Positions 7,559 to 15,792 are shown, counted from the stretch's first letter. The stretch: DNA of 64,000 nucleotides from an uncultured Alphaproteobacteria bacterium (GCA_910576955.1 CAJTJB010000003.1:46389-110388), one strand, 5' to 3'. Notes: generated by a model from the sequence alone, not told the origin. Numbers and translations are program-made.

Positions 7559-8974
7559 ATGAGCGTCTATTTATATAACACCAAAACCCGTAATAAAGAT
7601 GAGTTCAAACCGCTTTCAGACAAACAGGTAACGATGTATTGCTGCGGTCCGACGGTATATAACTATGCGCACATCGGCAATCTCCGTACCTATATTTTTG
7701 AAGATTTGCTGGCAAACACCCTGCGTCTGGCTGGCTATAAGGTTAAACACGTTATGAACGTGACCGACGTGGGGCACTTAACGAGCGATGGCGATGAGGG
7801 CGAAGATAAGATGAAACTGGCGGCCGAGCGCGAGCAAAAAAGCGTGCTTGAGATTGCTCGTATGTATGAAGATGCATTTTTCCGCCACACTGCGGCGTTG
7901 GGGCTGAAACGCCCGACGATTGTCTGCCGCGCCACTGAGCATATCAACGATATGATAGAGTTTGTTAAAGCGCTGGAAGAAAAGGGCTTTGCCTACATTT
8001 CAAACGGCAATGTTTATTTTGACACCGCCAAATTCCCGAGATACGGCTGCTTGTCGGGGCAAAACCGCGAAGATTTGAAACACGGCGCGCGCACCGAGCA
8101 GGATTTGAACAAGCGTAACCCGTCAGATTTTGTATTGTGGTTTACGTCTTCAAAGTTTGAAAACCAGATTCTGCAGTGGGACAGCCCGTGGGGCAGGGGG
8201 TATCCGGGGTGGCATATCGAGTGCTCGGCAATGTCGACCAAATATTTGGGCGAAAGAATTGATATTCACTGCGGCGGCATCGACCATATTCCGGTTCACC
8301 ACGAAAACGAAATCGCGCAAAGCGAGGCAAGGCTCGGGCACGAATGGGTGAACTATTGGGTGCATATGGAGTTTTTGAACAACAAGTCCGGCAAGATGAG
8401 CAAGTCCAAAGGCGGCTTTTTGACACTTGATACATTGGTTGAGAAAGGCTATCTGCCGGTGCATTATAAATATTTCTGCCTGACTTCGCATTATCGCAGC
8501 TCGGCAATTTTCTCCGATGAAGCTATGGACGGCGCGAAAAAGGCATATGACAATCTGGCAGACTATGTGGCGGAGTTCAAAGCGTCTGCCCAGCCGCTGA
8601 CCGCTGCCGAGCAAACCGAGCTGGAAAGCTTAAAAACCGAGTTCAACAATTATCTGTTTGATGACCTCAAAACCCCGCTGGCGTTATCTTATATGTGGGG
8701 TGTGGCAAAAGATAATAAAAAGTCTGCCGCGTTGCGCTTGGCGTTTTTAATGCACGTTGACGGGGTGTTAGGTCTGTTCTTGAAAGATGTAGAAGCGAAA
8801 AAGCCCGAGGCGGTGGAAGTAACGCCGGAAATCGCCGCTCTGTTAGAGCAAAGGGCAGAGGCAAGAGCCGCCAAAGACTGGGCAAAGTCGGACGAGATTC
8901 GCGACAAGCTGGCAGCATTAGGAGTCGGCGTTAAAGACCTGCCGAATAAACAAATCGAGTTGATAAAGTTATAA
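7559..8974 (+). CDS. cysS: Cysteinyl-tRNA synthetase
   Basis: 471 residues, the normal length. Class I synthetase: the zinc ligand Cys and HIGH-like motif are in MYCCGPTVYNYAHIGNLRTYIF (residues 22-43), further zinc-site residues in GWHIECSAMSTKYLG and HHENEIAQSEA, and the KMSKS loop in NKSGKMSKSKGGFLTL near 278. The C-terminal helical DALR-like domain ends with DEIRDKLAALGVGVKD, typical of CysRS. It charges tRNA-Cys in the cytoplasm. ATG 7559 has AAGGAAG at the right distance. A leader with a CCC peptide and terminator lies upstream, which suggests control by the level of charged tRNA-Cys. xseB follows after 10 bases. Confidence 0.97.
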   Translation: MSVYLYNTKTRNKDEFKPLSDKQVTMYCCGPTVYNYAHIGNLRTYIFEDLLANTLRLAGYKVKHVMNVTDVGHLTSDGDEGEDKMKLAAEREQKSVLEIARMYEDAFFRHTAALGLKRPTIVCRATEHINDMIEFVKALEEKGFAYISNGNVYFDTAKFPRYGCLSGQNREDLKHGARTEQDLNKRNPSDFVLWFTSSKFENQILQWDSPWGRGYPGWHIECSAMSTKYLGERIDIHCGGIDHIPVHHENEIAQSEARLGHEWVNYWVHMEFLNNKSGKMSKSKGGFLTLDTLVEKGYLPVHYKYFCLTSHYRSSAIFSDEAMDGAKKAYDNLADYVAEFKASAQPLTAAEQTELESLKTEFNNYLFDDLKTPLALSYMWGVAKDNKKSAALRLAFLMHVDGVLGLFLKDVEAKKPEAVEVTPEIAALLEQRAEARAAKDWAKSDEIRDKLAALGVGVKDLPNKQIELIKL

Positions 8975-8984
8975 GGAGCATAAA

Positions 8985-9236
8985 ATGGCTGAAGAAACCG
9001 AAGATTTGAAAAATTTAAGCTTTGAAGACGCACTGGCAAAGCTTGAAAATATCGTGCGCGAGCTCGAAAGCGGGCGCATTAAGCTGGATGATGCCGTAGC
9101 CGCCTACGAAAAGGCAGTGGCGTTAAAAAAACTCTGTCAGGAAAAGCTTGCCGCCGCCGCCTTAAAGGTCGAAAAAATCGAAATCGCCAAAGACGGCACG
9201 CTTTCGACCACCCCGTTGGATAATGTTGAGGCGTAA
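8985..9236 (+). CDS. xseB: Exodeoxyribonuclease VII small subunit
   Basis: 83 residues. LSFEDALAKLENIVRELESG, KLDDAVAAYEKAVALKKLCQEKLAAA and the VEKI tail match the XseB family, a short helical hairpin that binds the large subunit XseA and completes the enzyme degrading single-stranded DNA in both directions. Start ATG 8985 has AAGGAGC upstream and lies 10 bases after the cysS stop, so it is likely cotranscribed with cysS. xseA is not in the window. In many alphaproteobacteria xseB is next to ispA, as it is here. Confidence 0.93.
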   Translation: MAEETEDLKNLSFEDALAKLENIVRELESGRIKLDDAVAAYEKAVALKKLCQEKLAAAALKVEKIEIAKDGTLSTTPLDNVEA

Positions 9237-9263
9237 AGGAAGTGACCCCTCTCTTTTTCTCTC

Positions 9264-9298
9264 GTCATTGCGAGGAGCTTTAGCTCCGTGGCAATCTC
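9264..9298 (+). repeat. R1 intergenic repeat copy
   Basis: A copy of the tcattgcgag...gtggcaatctc repeat. Its ATTGC...GCAAT ends and the inner GGAGCTTTAGCTCC can fold into one hairpin. It lies between xseB and ispA. Confidence 0.8.
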
Positions 9299-9331
9299 AA
9301 GAGAGTATTGTAAATAAAAAAGGACTACACC

Positions 9332-10225
9332 ATGAGCGAAATCGAACAAATTTTAAGCGCCTATTCGCAAAAGTTTAACGCTGGGCTGGAGCAATACTTC
9401 TCCGCGTCAGACGCTCCCGAACATCGGGCAATGGCGGCAATGCGTTACAGCCTGATGAACGGCGGCAAGCGTCTGCGCCCCTTTTTGCTGCATGAAACCG
9501 CCGCTTTGTTTGACGTGGCGTATGAAACCGCGTTTCCGGTGGCGGCATCGCTTGAAATGCTGCACACTTATTCGCTGATACACGATGATCTGCCCGCGAT
9601 GGATAATGACGATATGCGCCGCGGCAAGCCCACCTGTCATAAGGCTTATGATGAGGCAACAGCGATTCTTGCCGGTGACGGGCTTTTGACCTATGCGTTT
9701 GAAATCTTAAATTCCGCGCCTATCCCCGATTCTGAAAAGGTGACGCTGACGTTGCTGTTGGCGCGCAATGCCGGCGCTCTAAACGGGATGATAGCCGGTC
9801 AGGTTTTGGATTTATATACCGATTCGCACCAAGATTTTGCCAACCCCGAGGCGGTGATAAAACACACCGAAGAGCTGAAAACCGGCTGTTTGCTGCGTTA
9901 TCCGTGCGAGGCAGGGGCGATTCTCGGCAAAGCCACAGCGCAAGAGAGAGAATCACTCATCCGCTTTTCGCGTAATCTCGGCATTGCGTTTCAAATCACC
10001 GACGATATTTTGGATGTTGAGGGCGATGAAAAGCTGGTCGGCAAAACCTTAAAGAAAGACAAAGCGCAGCATAAGCTTAATTTTGTAAGCATATACGGGG
10101 TTGAAAAAGCCCGTGAAATCGCCGCAAACCTCATCGCCGAAGCTGAAAATCTGCTAGCGCCTTTTGGCAATAAGGCGGATAAGCTCAAAATGTTGTCAAG
10201 ATATTTTTTAACCAGAAATCACTAA
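9332..10225 (+). CDS. ispA: Farnesyl diphosphate synthase (short-chain polyprenyl synthase)
   Basis: 297 residues. The first Asp-rich motif is LIHDDLPAMDNDDMRRGKP (DDxxxxD, the short-chain bacterial type) and the second is ITDDILDVEGD. GGKRLRPFLL near 45 binds isopentenyl diphosphate. Bacterial FPP synthases condense IPP with DMAPP and geranyl diphosphate to give C15 diphosphate for ubiquinone, undecaprenyl carriers and triterpenes. The squalene-synthase-family gene at 45216 could be a user. ATG 9332 is preceded by AAAAGGACTACACC. Between it and xseB lies an R1 hairpin, which might reduce readthrough. Confidence 0.93.
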   Translation: MSEIEQILSAYSQKFNAGLEQYFSASDAPEHRAMAAMRYSLMNGGKRLRPFLLHETAALFDVAYETAFPVAASLEMLHTYSLIHDDLPAMDNDDMRRGKPTCHKAYDEATAILAGDGLLTYAFEILNSAPIPDSEKVTLTLLLARNAGALNGMIAGQVLDLYTDSHQDFANPEAVIKHTEELKTGCLLRYPCEAGAILGKATAQERESLIRFSRNLGIAFQITDDILDVEGDEKLVGKTLKKDKAQHKLNFVSIYGVEKAREIAANLIAEAENLLAPFGNKADKLKMLSRYFLTRNH

Positions 10226-10253
10226 AAATGTGACATTTTTGTAACAAAAATGC

Positions 10254-10282
10254 TTGCCTTATAGACAAAATTCTGCTATACT
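10254..10282 (+). promoter_or_regulatory. Promoter of the 10321 gene
   Basis: TTGCCT 10254-10259, 17-base spacer, TGC-extended TATACT at 10277-10282. Confidence 0.75.
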
Positions 10283-10320
10283 CTGATTATAAAATGAAAT
10301 TATTATAAGAGGAGGCTATT

Positions 10321-10740
10321 ATGGGCACGGAAGAAAAAAAACTGGACGGCAAAGCGTTTGTTGCAGAACTCGATAAATGCGAAACCCCGAAAGATATTTT
10401 TGCGCTGCTTGATCGGACGATGAAACGCGATGTTTTAAAAGTCCGGATGGCAAACATTGACAAGCTGAATGCAAAAAATGTAGATTTGATTTTGGCTTTT
10501 TACGGCGCAAATGCAAAATTGCAGGCAAAAACCGGCGCAAAAGGTGTTAAAATCAGCCATCAGGATTGTGTTAATATGGCAGTTCACCACTATAACACTA
10601 TGACGCACCGCGGCTATAAAGGCTTTAAAATCGAACTTAACAAGTATCAAACGCAAAAGACTAAAAACCAATCTATTGAAATTGCGATAGATAGTAATGA
10701 ATTTTATAGTCAGGTGATGGCAAAAAGATTGCGTGCTTAA
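10321..10740 (+). CDS. Hypothetical protein, 139 residues
   Basis: I recognise no family. The product is basic and soluble, with no signal peptide and no membrane span. An N-terminal part (residues 10-60) reads as three helices; a middle region, residues 75-105, has VNMAVHHYNTMTHRGYKGF, rich in His, Tyr and Gly; the C-terminus is basic (AKRLRA). It has its own good promoter, a strong ribosome site (AGAGGAGG, 8 bases before ATG 10321) and a strong terminator, so it is a well-expressed single-gene unit. Nothing shows its role. Confidence 0.6.
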   Translation: MGTEEKKLDGKAFVAELDKCETPKDIFALLDRTMKRDVLKVRMANIDKLNAKNVDLILAFYGANAKLQAKTGAKGVKISHQDCVNMAVHHYNTMTHRGYKGFKIELNKYQTQKTKNQSIEIAIDSNEFYSQVMAKRLRA

Positions 10741-10787
10741 ACACATTTCACAAGGAAACAAAAATCTCTCATCATTACACTCCTGAA

Positions 10788-10818
10788 AACATCCCGCAGC
10801 CTCCTGCGGGATGTTTTT
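10788..10818 (+). terminator. Rho-independent terminator after the 10321 gene
   Basis: AACATCCCGCAG pairs with CTGCGGGATGTT around a short loop, then T5. Confidence 0.92.
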
Positions 10819-10855
10819 GTGCTCCTGTCATAGCGAAACTCTTTTCTTTTTACGA

Positions 10856-11310
10856 GTCATTGCGAGGGCGTTAGCCCGTGGCAATCTCTTTTTTTTAGTC
10901 ATTGCGACATCGTCGCAGTGGCAATCTCAATCGGCAAGAGTGTACCATACTCTCACAAGATTGCTTCGTCGTACGTTGCTTTGTGCAGGTGCGGCGCGCA
11001 CTGCGGCACGCACTCCTCGCAATGACTACCTAATCGTGAGTCATTGCGAGGAGCGTAGCGACGTGGCAATCTCCCTGCTTCCCGCTACTCCTCCCCCCTT
11101 GGCGGGGGAGGTTAGGAGAGGGGGAAATACCATAGCCTTGTTAGTGCAGTTGCTGCGGATAGTTATTGCAATATTGGTTTGCAATCTCAAAAGAGTATGA
11201 AAAAGACAAATATAGTCCCCAAGCCATCTCCGCGTAAGGGGAATGCGTGTCACAAGTACGCTCAACAAAAATCTCCTCTCCCTTGAGGGGAGAGGAGGGG
11301 TGAGGGTGAC
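10856..11310. repeat. Cluster of R1 and R3 repeats in a gene-free stretch
   Basis: The 587-base gap between the 10321 gene and the nitroreductase gene holds R1 copies at 10856-10889, 10898-10928 and 11038-11073, an inverted and enlarged R1 at about 10957-11026 (ending CTCCTCGCAATGAC), and R3 copies (cctcccccttggcgggggagg and ctctcccttgaggggagagg) at about 11090-11125 and 11275-11309. Reading frames through it are made of repeat sequence and are not genes. Confidence 0.85.
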
Positions 11311-11327
11311 ATCATTTTATCAAAAAC

Positions 11328-11858
11328 CTAAAAACTTCCCCAATGCACTTTCTCAACATTAAGCCTGTCCGCGGGAACTTTCGGCTCTTCTTCCGGATAT
11401 CCGATTGTCACAATCGCGACCGGCAGCATTGTTGCCGGCATATTGAACTTCTGCCGCAGATTATCAATCACCATCGGCATCGGCGCCGCGCCGCAGAAAC
11501 AAGCGCCCAGCCCTTTAGCGTGGCAGGCAAGCAGCAGATTCTGGGCAGCCAGTGCGCCGTCAATCTGCGCATAGTTCCACCCCTCTTTTTCGCGGTGAAA
11601 AGTCTCTTCCTCATCGGCGCAAACCACAATCACGCAAGCCGCGTCTTTGGCAAACGAAGTCCACGGCTGTACCGAACGCAACGTCCGCAAAACTTCCTTG
11701 TCTTGCAGCACCAAAAAATGCCACGGCTGCTTATTGTGGGCAGAGGGCGCATAGCTGGCGGCGCGGATAAGCTCCAAAATCTCGTCTTTAGAGAGTGTCT
11801 TTTCGGGGTTATATTTTCTGATAGAGCGTCTGCTCAATAATCCTTCATAAAGTTCCAT
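11328..11858 (-). CDS. Nitroreductase family protein (FMN-dependent)
   Basis: 176 residues. The N-terminus RRSIRKYNPEKTLSKDEI and SYAPSAHNKQPWHFLVLQD carry the phosphate- and flavin-binding Arg and Ser/Asn residues of the nitroreductase fold. LACHAKGLGACFCGAAP is the second conserved block, and VTIGYPEEEPKVPADR near the end is the usual IGYP segment. Such proteins are NAD(P)H-dependent reductases of nitro compounds, quinones or flavins in the cytosol. Length fits the short (165-180) subgroup found widely in anaerobes. Start ATG 11858 has AGGAGATTAACT upstream. Real substrate unknown. Confidence 0.9.
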   Translation of the reverse strand: MELYEGLLSRRSIRKYNPEKTLSKDEILELIRAASYAPSAHNKQPWHFLVLQDKEVLRTLRSVQPWTSFAKDAACVIVVCADEEETFHREKEGWNYAQIDGALAAQNLLLACHAKGLGACFCGAAPMPMVIDNLRQKFNMPATMLPVAIVTIGYPEEEPKVPADRLNVEKVHWGSF

Positions 11859-11882
11859 AGTTAATCTCCTGATGTGAAACAG

Positions 11883-12497
11883 CTAGTTCAATTGCCGTTG
11901 TAATTTCGCAATATTCGGTAAAATATAATTTTCAATCAAAAACTTAAATGTCTTCTCCACCGTTTTATCGGTGTGTTTGATAACCTCTGATATGTCTTCG
12001 GGGTTTTCGGATTTTTCAAGTTTTTTCGCAAGCATATTATAAACGCCCGCCATATCGGAAAGCGAGTTAATAAGCTCTGCCGCAAACTGCGGAATGTTCA
12101 AACTCTCGCAGCCGCCCCAAAATCCCTCAACAAAACCGCGCTCCACCTGTTCCGCCCGCATAAGGCAAAACGTGCCCAAATCTTTTTTATCTTCGGCGGT
12201 CATCGCCGGCAGATAGAGCGTGTTGGTCTGGATAATCTCAAACATCTCATCCCACAGCCCCATAAAAAACTTAAAAAACAATTCGGCTTCCGCCTTGGTG
12301 GTCAGCCGCGGCTGCTTATCTTCAGAAAACAGCGAAGAGATAACGTCCGTCGGGCGCAGGTTATTGTTCGGGCTGCAAATTGCGCCTGCAAATTTGAGTT
12401 TAACGACCTTGAGCGGGGTAGGGCATTGATAGTGGTCTAAAAACCGCTGGAATTTATCATCCCCAATGTATAAATTTTCACTTTGCATTTTTTTCAT
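11883..12497 (-). CDS. Hypothetical protein, about 204 residues
   Basis: The frame is open to 12569, but the first 24 codons would overlap the divergent lipoprotein gene. ATG at 12497 (MKKMQSENLYIGDD) is the likely start; another ATG is at 12488. The product is mostly helical and soluble, with FWGGCESLNIPQFAAELINSL in the middle and a Lys-rich C-terminus. No family is recognised. It lies just upstream of the nitroreductase gene on the same strand (24-base gap), so the two may be cotranscribed. The 50 bases between 12498 and 12547 must hold its promoter and the divergent one. Confidence 0.6.
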   Translation of the reverse strand: MKKMQSENLYIGDDKFQRFLDHYQCPTPLKVVKLKFAGAICSPNNNLRPTDVISSLFSEDKQPRLTTKAEAELFFKFFMGLWDEMFEIIQTNTLYLPAMTAEDKKDLGTFCLMRAEQVERGFVEGFWGGCESLNIPQFAAELINSLSDMAGVYNMLAKKLEKSENPEDISEVIKHTDKTVEKTFKFLIENYILPNIAKLQRQLN

Positions 12498-12547
12498 CTT
12501 TGTATATACTGACTGACATACATATAATTTAATGGGAGTTTTACAAA

Positions 12548-12862
12548 TTGTCCACTCTAAAATTGTCATTGTTACTATCTTTAGTGTTAGGGATAACTGC
12601 CTGTTCGCAGTTCGGCGCGTTTGAAGACCGCCGCCGCGAGCCGGGCACGGAATATGTCTATGTCGGCGCCTCCAAACCGGGAGCGCCCGCGCTGTGCTAT
12701 AATCCGCTGTGGGAAAGTGACGCAGGCTTGCTTGAAAAAGCTGATGCTTTATGCAAGCAAAATGACGCTGCCACCAAAGCGGAACTGATACGCAAAGATT
12801 ATTTTACCTGTCGGCTGTTTGTGCCTTCCAAAGCGTACTATAAATGCGTTGCCGAAGAGTAG
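12548..12862 (+). CDS. Small lipoprotein
   Basis: 104 residues beginning at TTG 12548, supported by GGGAG 9 bases upstream; no in-frame ATG makes a better start. The N-terminus (STLKLSLLLSLVLGITAC) is a lipoprotein signal peptide with lipobox GITAC, so the mature chain begins at Cys19 and is lipid-anchored. The mature part has four further Cys residues (near 47, 66, 87 and 99), suggesting two disulfides in the periplasm. Function unknown. The phosphomannomutase gene begins 23 bases after its stop, so the two are likely one transcript. Confidence 0.72.
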   Translation: MSTLKLSLLLSLVLGITACSQFGAFEDRRREPGTEYVYVGASKPGAPALCYNPLWESDAGLLEKADALCKQNDAATKAELIRKDYFTCRLFVPSKAYYKCVAEE

Positions 12863-12885
12863 CGCCTTTTATAGAAGGAGGTCTT

Positions 12886-13596
12886 ATGAATATATATATT
12901 TTCGATATGGATGGAACACTAACCCCCGCGCGCCAATCAATGACGCCGGATTTTGCTTATCGCTTTTTGCCGTGGCTTAAGGCGCATATGGCATATCTGG
13001 CCGCCGGTTCAAACTATGAAAAAGTCACCGAGCAGCTTCCGCCGGACGCAGTATTGGCTTTCAGCGGCATATACAGCTCCATGGGTAACGTGTTTCATAA
13101 AAAAGGCGAAGAAATCTATCGCAATGAGATTAAGCTCAATAAAGAGATGTTGCAATATCTCGAGCGCTGCCGCCGCAACACGGCGTATGCGGGCAAGCTG
13201 TTCGGCAATTATCTTGAGCTGCGTGCCGGAATGCTGAATTTCAGCGTGCTCGGGCGCAATTGTCCGTTTTCCGAACGTGCCAAATACAGCGAGTGGGATG
13301 CCGTGCATCATGAGCGTGAAAATATTGCCAAAGAAATGAATGAGAAATTTCCCGAATACGACACTAGCGTCGGCGGCAAAATTTCGATTGATATCGTCAC
13401 CAAAGGCTGTGGCAAAGAGCAGGTTGCCGCGCGCATCCGTGAGGTTCACCCGAACGATAAGCTGATATTTTTCGGCGACCGCACCGAAAAAGGCGGTAAT
13501 GACTACAAACTTGCCGAAACCCTGCGCCAAATGCCAAATACCGAGGTCGTTCCCGTCACCTCGCCCGAAGATGTGCTGCAATATCTCGGGATATAA
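12886..13596 (+). CDS. Phosphomannomutase, eukaryotic (HAD) type
   Basis: 236 residues from ATG 12886, which has a perfect AAGGAGGT; an upstream in-frame start is not needed. The HAD nucleophile motif FDMDGTLTPARQ is at residues 5-16 and matches the eukaryotic PMM1/PMM2 start. Later blocks also match from memory: AAGSNYEKVTEQL, ELRAGMLNFSVLGRNCPFSER, SVGGKISIDIV and FFGDRTEKGGNDYKLAE (Mg site). This family interconverts mannose 6-phosphate and mannose 1-phosphate for GDP-mannose. Most bacteria use the unrelated alpha-D-phosphohexomutase (ManB/AlgC), so a PMM2-like enzyme is unusual here. The role in making mannose-containing surface glycans is inference. Confidence 0.85.
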   Translation: MNIYIFDMDGTLTPARQSMTPDFAYRFLPWLKAHMAYLAAGSNYEKVTEQLPPDAVLAFSGIYSSMGNVFHKKGEEIYRNEIKLNKEMLQYLERCRRNTAYAGKLFGNYLELRAGMLNFSVLGRNCPFSERAKYSEWDAVHHERENIAKEMNEKFPEYDTSVGGKISIDIVTKGCGKEQVAARIREVHPNDKLIFFGDRTEKGGNDYKLAETLRQMPNTEVVPVTSPEDVLQYLGI

Positions 13597-13611
13597 CCGC
13601 TTTCTTTTCGC

Positions 13612-13647
13612 GTCATTGCGAGGAGCGCTAGCAACGTGGCAATCTCA
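13612..13647 (+). repeat. R1 intergenic repeat copy
   Basis: cgtcattgcgaggagcgcta followed by gcaacgtggcaatctc, directly after the phosphomannomutase gene. Confidence 0.8.
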
Positions 13648-13659
13648 ATCTGCAAAAAC

Positions 13660-13692
13660 TAAAAAAACGCCGTCCCCAAAAGGAACGGCGTT
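13660..13692 (-). terminator. Terminator for the 13698 gene
   Basis: On the minus strand AACGCCGTTCC pairs with GGGACGGCGTT, followed by T7. The plus strand lacks a T-run, so it serves the minus-strand gene. Confidence 0.88.
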
Positions 13693-13697
13693 AAAGC

Positions 13698-14690
13698 TTA
13701 ACATAAAAGCTGTATCAGCTGTGCCAGGTAGTTGACATAGTCCAAATTATGATCCAAAGCCCATTGCAGTTCGCTCAAGGCTTTTAGCCGCAGCTCGCCG
13801 AATGAGAGATCCGTGTCAATCACATACGCTTGCGCCCGATACATAAAAAACGCGCCGGACTTGCCGAAAGGCTGCAAATTGTAGATTTTAGTGATAACTT
13901 GGTCAGAGCCGGCATCAAACGACAAGGAATTATTCGTTGCCACAGCGCCATTGTCAAAATAATGTCTGACATCAGGACCAAGGCGGACAAGCTTTCCGTC
14001 TTCTGTCGAATAGACACCCTTATAGCGCATCCCGTTATAAGCCCAAAAATAAGTGCTGCCGATTTTGGCAACATGTGCCCTTTTGATGTTGCAGGCAAAA
14101 ATTTGCCGGTTGGAAAGGGTGTTTATCCGCACCATATCTTTGCTGAAAACCGCATAACTGCCGTTTTCAAAGAAAAGAATGTTGTCTGCGCCAAACGGCA
14201 TCCGGAGAACTTCAATCTTGCCGTTTTCAAATTTGCAGATACGCCAGACAAAAATATTGTGTTTCGACCGCTGCTTATATGCAAACAAGTTTCCCGGTCC
14301 TCCGACAATATGGAAAGCCCCATAGCCGAGACTTGCTTTCTGCTCTTCTTTTCCATACGGAAAGATAAAGGTTTCATCCTCCGGCGTTTCCTGATAAACA
14401 AGCCCGTTAGCAAGGATGTAAGTGTCAGGAATGTTCCAAACCGCAACCTTTTCGTGGTGTTGATTATAGGCTTTCCAAATATTGCCGCGATCTTCGCAAA
14501 CGGCAATTCCCCCGTCATCAAGCGCAACAACCTGTTCATAATCGCAATCGGTGAAAAGTTTTCCGTTTGGGTCATAAAGCGTCAGATCCCCTTGGTAAAT
14601 GGATGAAAACCATCCGTTGTGGTAAAAACGCCATTCATCGCCGGCTTTCGCAGGGCTAGCCAAAACCCGCCAGTAATTTTCTAAATTCAT
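13698..14690 (-). CDS. NYW-family hypothetical protein (WG-like repeats), copy 1
   Basis: 330 residues from ATG 14690 (MNLENYWRVLAS). The N-terminal motif NYW followed by GDE-x-x-F-x-x-NG-x-F is shared with the proteins at 14845 and 21763. The body is a run of short beta-rich segments of about 25-30 residues, each with an Asn/Asp-Gly turn (HNGWFSSI, DDGGIAVC, ENGSYAVF), like WG/KWG or beta-propeller repeats. No signal peptide. No named domain recognised. It has its own promoter and terminator. The leader between them is A/T-rich and lacks a ribosome binding site. Cytoplasmic location and unknown role. Confidence 0.65.
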   Translation of the reverse strand: MNLENYWRVLASPAKAGDEWRFYHNGWFSSIYQGDLTLYDPNGKLFTDCDYEQVVALDDGGIAVCEDRGNIWKAYNQHHEKVAVWNIPDTYILANGLVYQETPEDETFIFPYGKEEQKASLGYGAFHIVGGPGNLFAYKQRSKHNIFVWRICKFENGKIEVLRMPFGADNILFFENGSYAVFSKDMVRINTLSNRQIFACNIKRAHVAKIGSTYFWAYNGMRYKGVYSTEDGKLVRLGPDVRHYFDNGAVATNNSLSFDAGSDQVITKIYNLQPFGKSGAFFMYRAQAYVIDTDLSFGELRLKALSELQWALDHNLDYVNYLAQLIQLLC

Positions 14691-14735
14691 AGCCAAAATA
14701 ATTTTTAAGTGAAACAATAATTTTTATTTGCCGAC

Positions 14736-14764
14736 AGCATAAAAGAAAAATGTTTTTTTGTCAA
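14736..14764 (-). promoter_or_regulatory. Promoter of the 13698 gene
   Basis: On the minus strand TTGACA (14764-14759), 17-base spacer, TATGCT (14741-14736). The leader to ATG 14690 is about 39 bases with no Shine-Dalgarno. Confidence 0.82.
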
Positions 14765-14793
14765 TAACTGTTTTCCGCCCCGCGCCGAAAAGC

Positions 14794-14825
14794 AAAGCCC
14801 CTCCCGCAGGGGGAAGGGCTTTTAG
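14794..14825 (-). terminator. Terminator-like hairpin after the 14845 gene
   Basis: AAAAGCCCTTCCCCC pairs with GGGAGGGGCTTT on the minus strand. The T-run afterwards is broken, so strength is uncertain. Confidence 0.65.
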
Positions 14826-14844
14826 AGTGGCTGATAGGGTAGGG

Positions 14845-15792
14845 CTACAACCGAGACATTTCCAAAATGCGCTGTTTGTAAAGCGAAAATTGGGGAAATG
14901 CCGCAGAAACCAGCGTTTCGACAGATTTCTCTTTCCCGACCGGATAGATGTAAAACACACCGTCATGCTGGTAATAGAGCAAATTGTCGAAAAAGGTCGA
15001 GGCATATTTCATCACGCCGCCGAGCCAATATGCATTCTTCCCGATTTTGTAAGGGTAGATATGCTGCCCCCCGATAACCGTTTTTTCGCCGTTATATTCG
15101 CCGCAGATAGCACCGTTAGAGCTGACAATCAACTTGTCTTCATACGCCACAACCTCGCCGAGTTCACGAATGCCGTGATCTTGCGTAGAGTAGAGAACGC
15201 GCTCGTTTTCCCTGTTGTAGAGGGCACAACCGCTCGCCATATCGCGGAAATAAACGATATACGCGCCATAAGGAAGAAAATCAATCCTGTAAAATGCGGG
15301 CAGCGCCACCTCCTTAAAGTTGGCATCAAGCAGGCGATTTTGGGTGCCTCCGGTGCAGATTAAGGCTTTGCCGTCAACAGATGTCTTTTCAACCCTTTCG
15401 CTTTCTTTAAGCGGAAAGCGCACATACGGAGCGCTGGAAAACGGAATAACGTAAAGGGCATTGTTCTCGCAGTGTTCGTCTCTGGCAAACAGCATAAAAG
15501 CGTTCACCAGCGGGAAAACTTTTTGCTCGGGAAGGAGCGGAATAGTATAAATCTTCTCCCCGTTTTTGAAGGCAGAAACCTCATTTTTGCTGCGGTCTTC
15601 AACGCAGATAATCCCGTTATTCAGCGCAACAGCGTTTTCAAAGCGGGCAATCAGCTTTGCCTTTTCCGAATAAAGGGAAACATTTTTCTCACCGGTGCTG
15701 ATAGCAAAAGAGCCATCGGCAAAGAACTGTAACTCGTCACCTTGGGCAAAAGTGTTTTTACTGAAAAACTCCCAATAATTTTCTATATTCAT
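14845..15792 (-). CDS. NYW-family hypothetical protein (WG-like repeats), copy 2
   Basis: 315 residues from ATG 15792 (MNIENYWEFFSK); codons upstream of this lie within the leader and promoter and are not used. It shares NYW, GDELQFFADGSF and the chain of short beta repeats with its downstream neighbour at 13698, so the two arose by tandem duplication and then diverged strongly. Repeat turns include LNNGIICVED, PYGAYIVYF and SSNGAICGEY. The last 30 residues are helical (FPQFSLYKQRILEM). No signal peptide and no recognised named domain. Separate promoter and terminator-like hairpin mean that it is transcribed independently of copy 1. Confidence 0.65.
   Translation of the reverse strand: MNIENYWEFFSKNTFAQGDELQFFADGSFAISTGEKNVSLYSEKAKLIARFENAVALNNGIICVEDRSKNEVSAFKNGEKIYTIPLLPEQKVFPLVNAFMLFARDEHCENNALYVIPFSSAPYVRFPLKESERVEKTSVDGKALICTGGTQNRLLDANFKEVALPAFYRIDFLPYGAYIVYFRDMASGCALYNRENERVLYSTQDHGIRELGEVVAYEDKLIVSSNGAICGEYNGEKTVIGGQHIYPYKIGKNAYWLGGVMKYASTFFDNLLYYQHDGVFYIYPVGKEKSVETLVSAAFPQFSLYKQRILEMSRL

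Noticed and set aside
8150..8614. Long minus-strand frames opposite cysS (also opposite the genes at 2343, 12886, 43123 and 45216)
   Set aside because: They are shadows of well-supported genes on the other strand and lack family motifs or ribosome sites.
10811..11200. Open frame of 129 codons
   Set aside because: It consists of R1 and R3 repeat sequence, has no ribosome site and matches no protein pattern.
13830..14606. 258-codon plus-strand frame opposite the 13698 gene
   Set aside because: The minus-strand frame has a promoter, terminator and paralogues; the plus-strand one has none of these.
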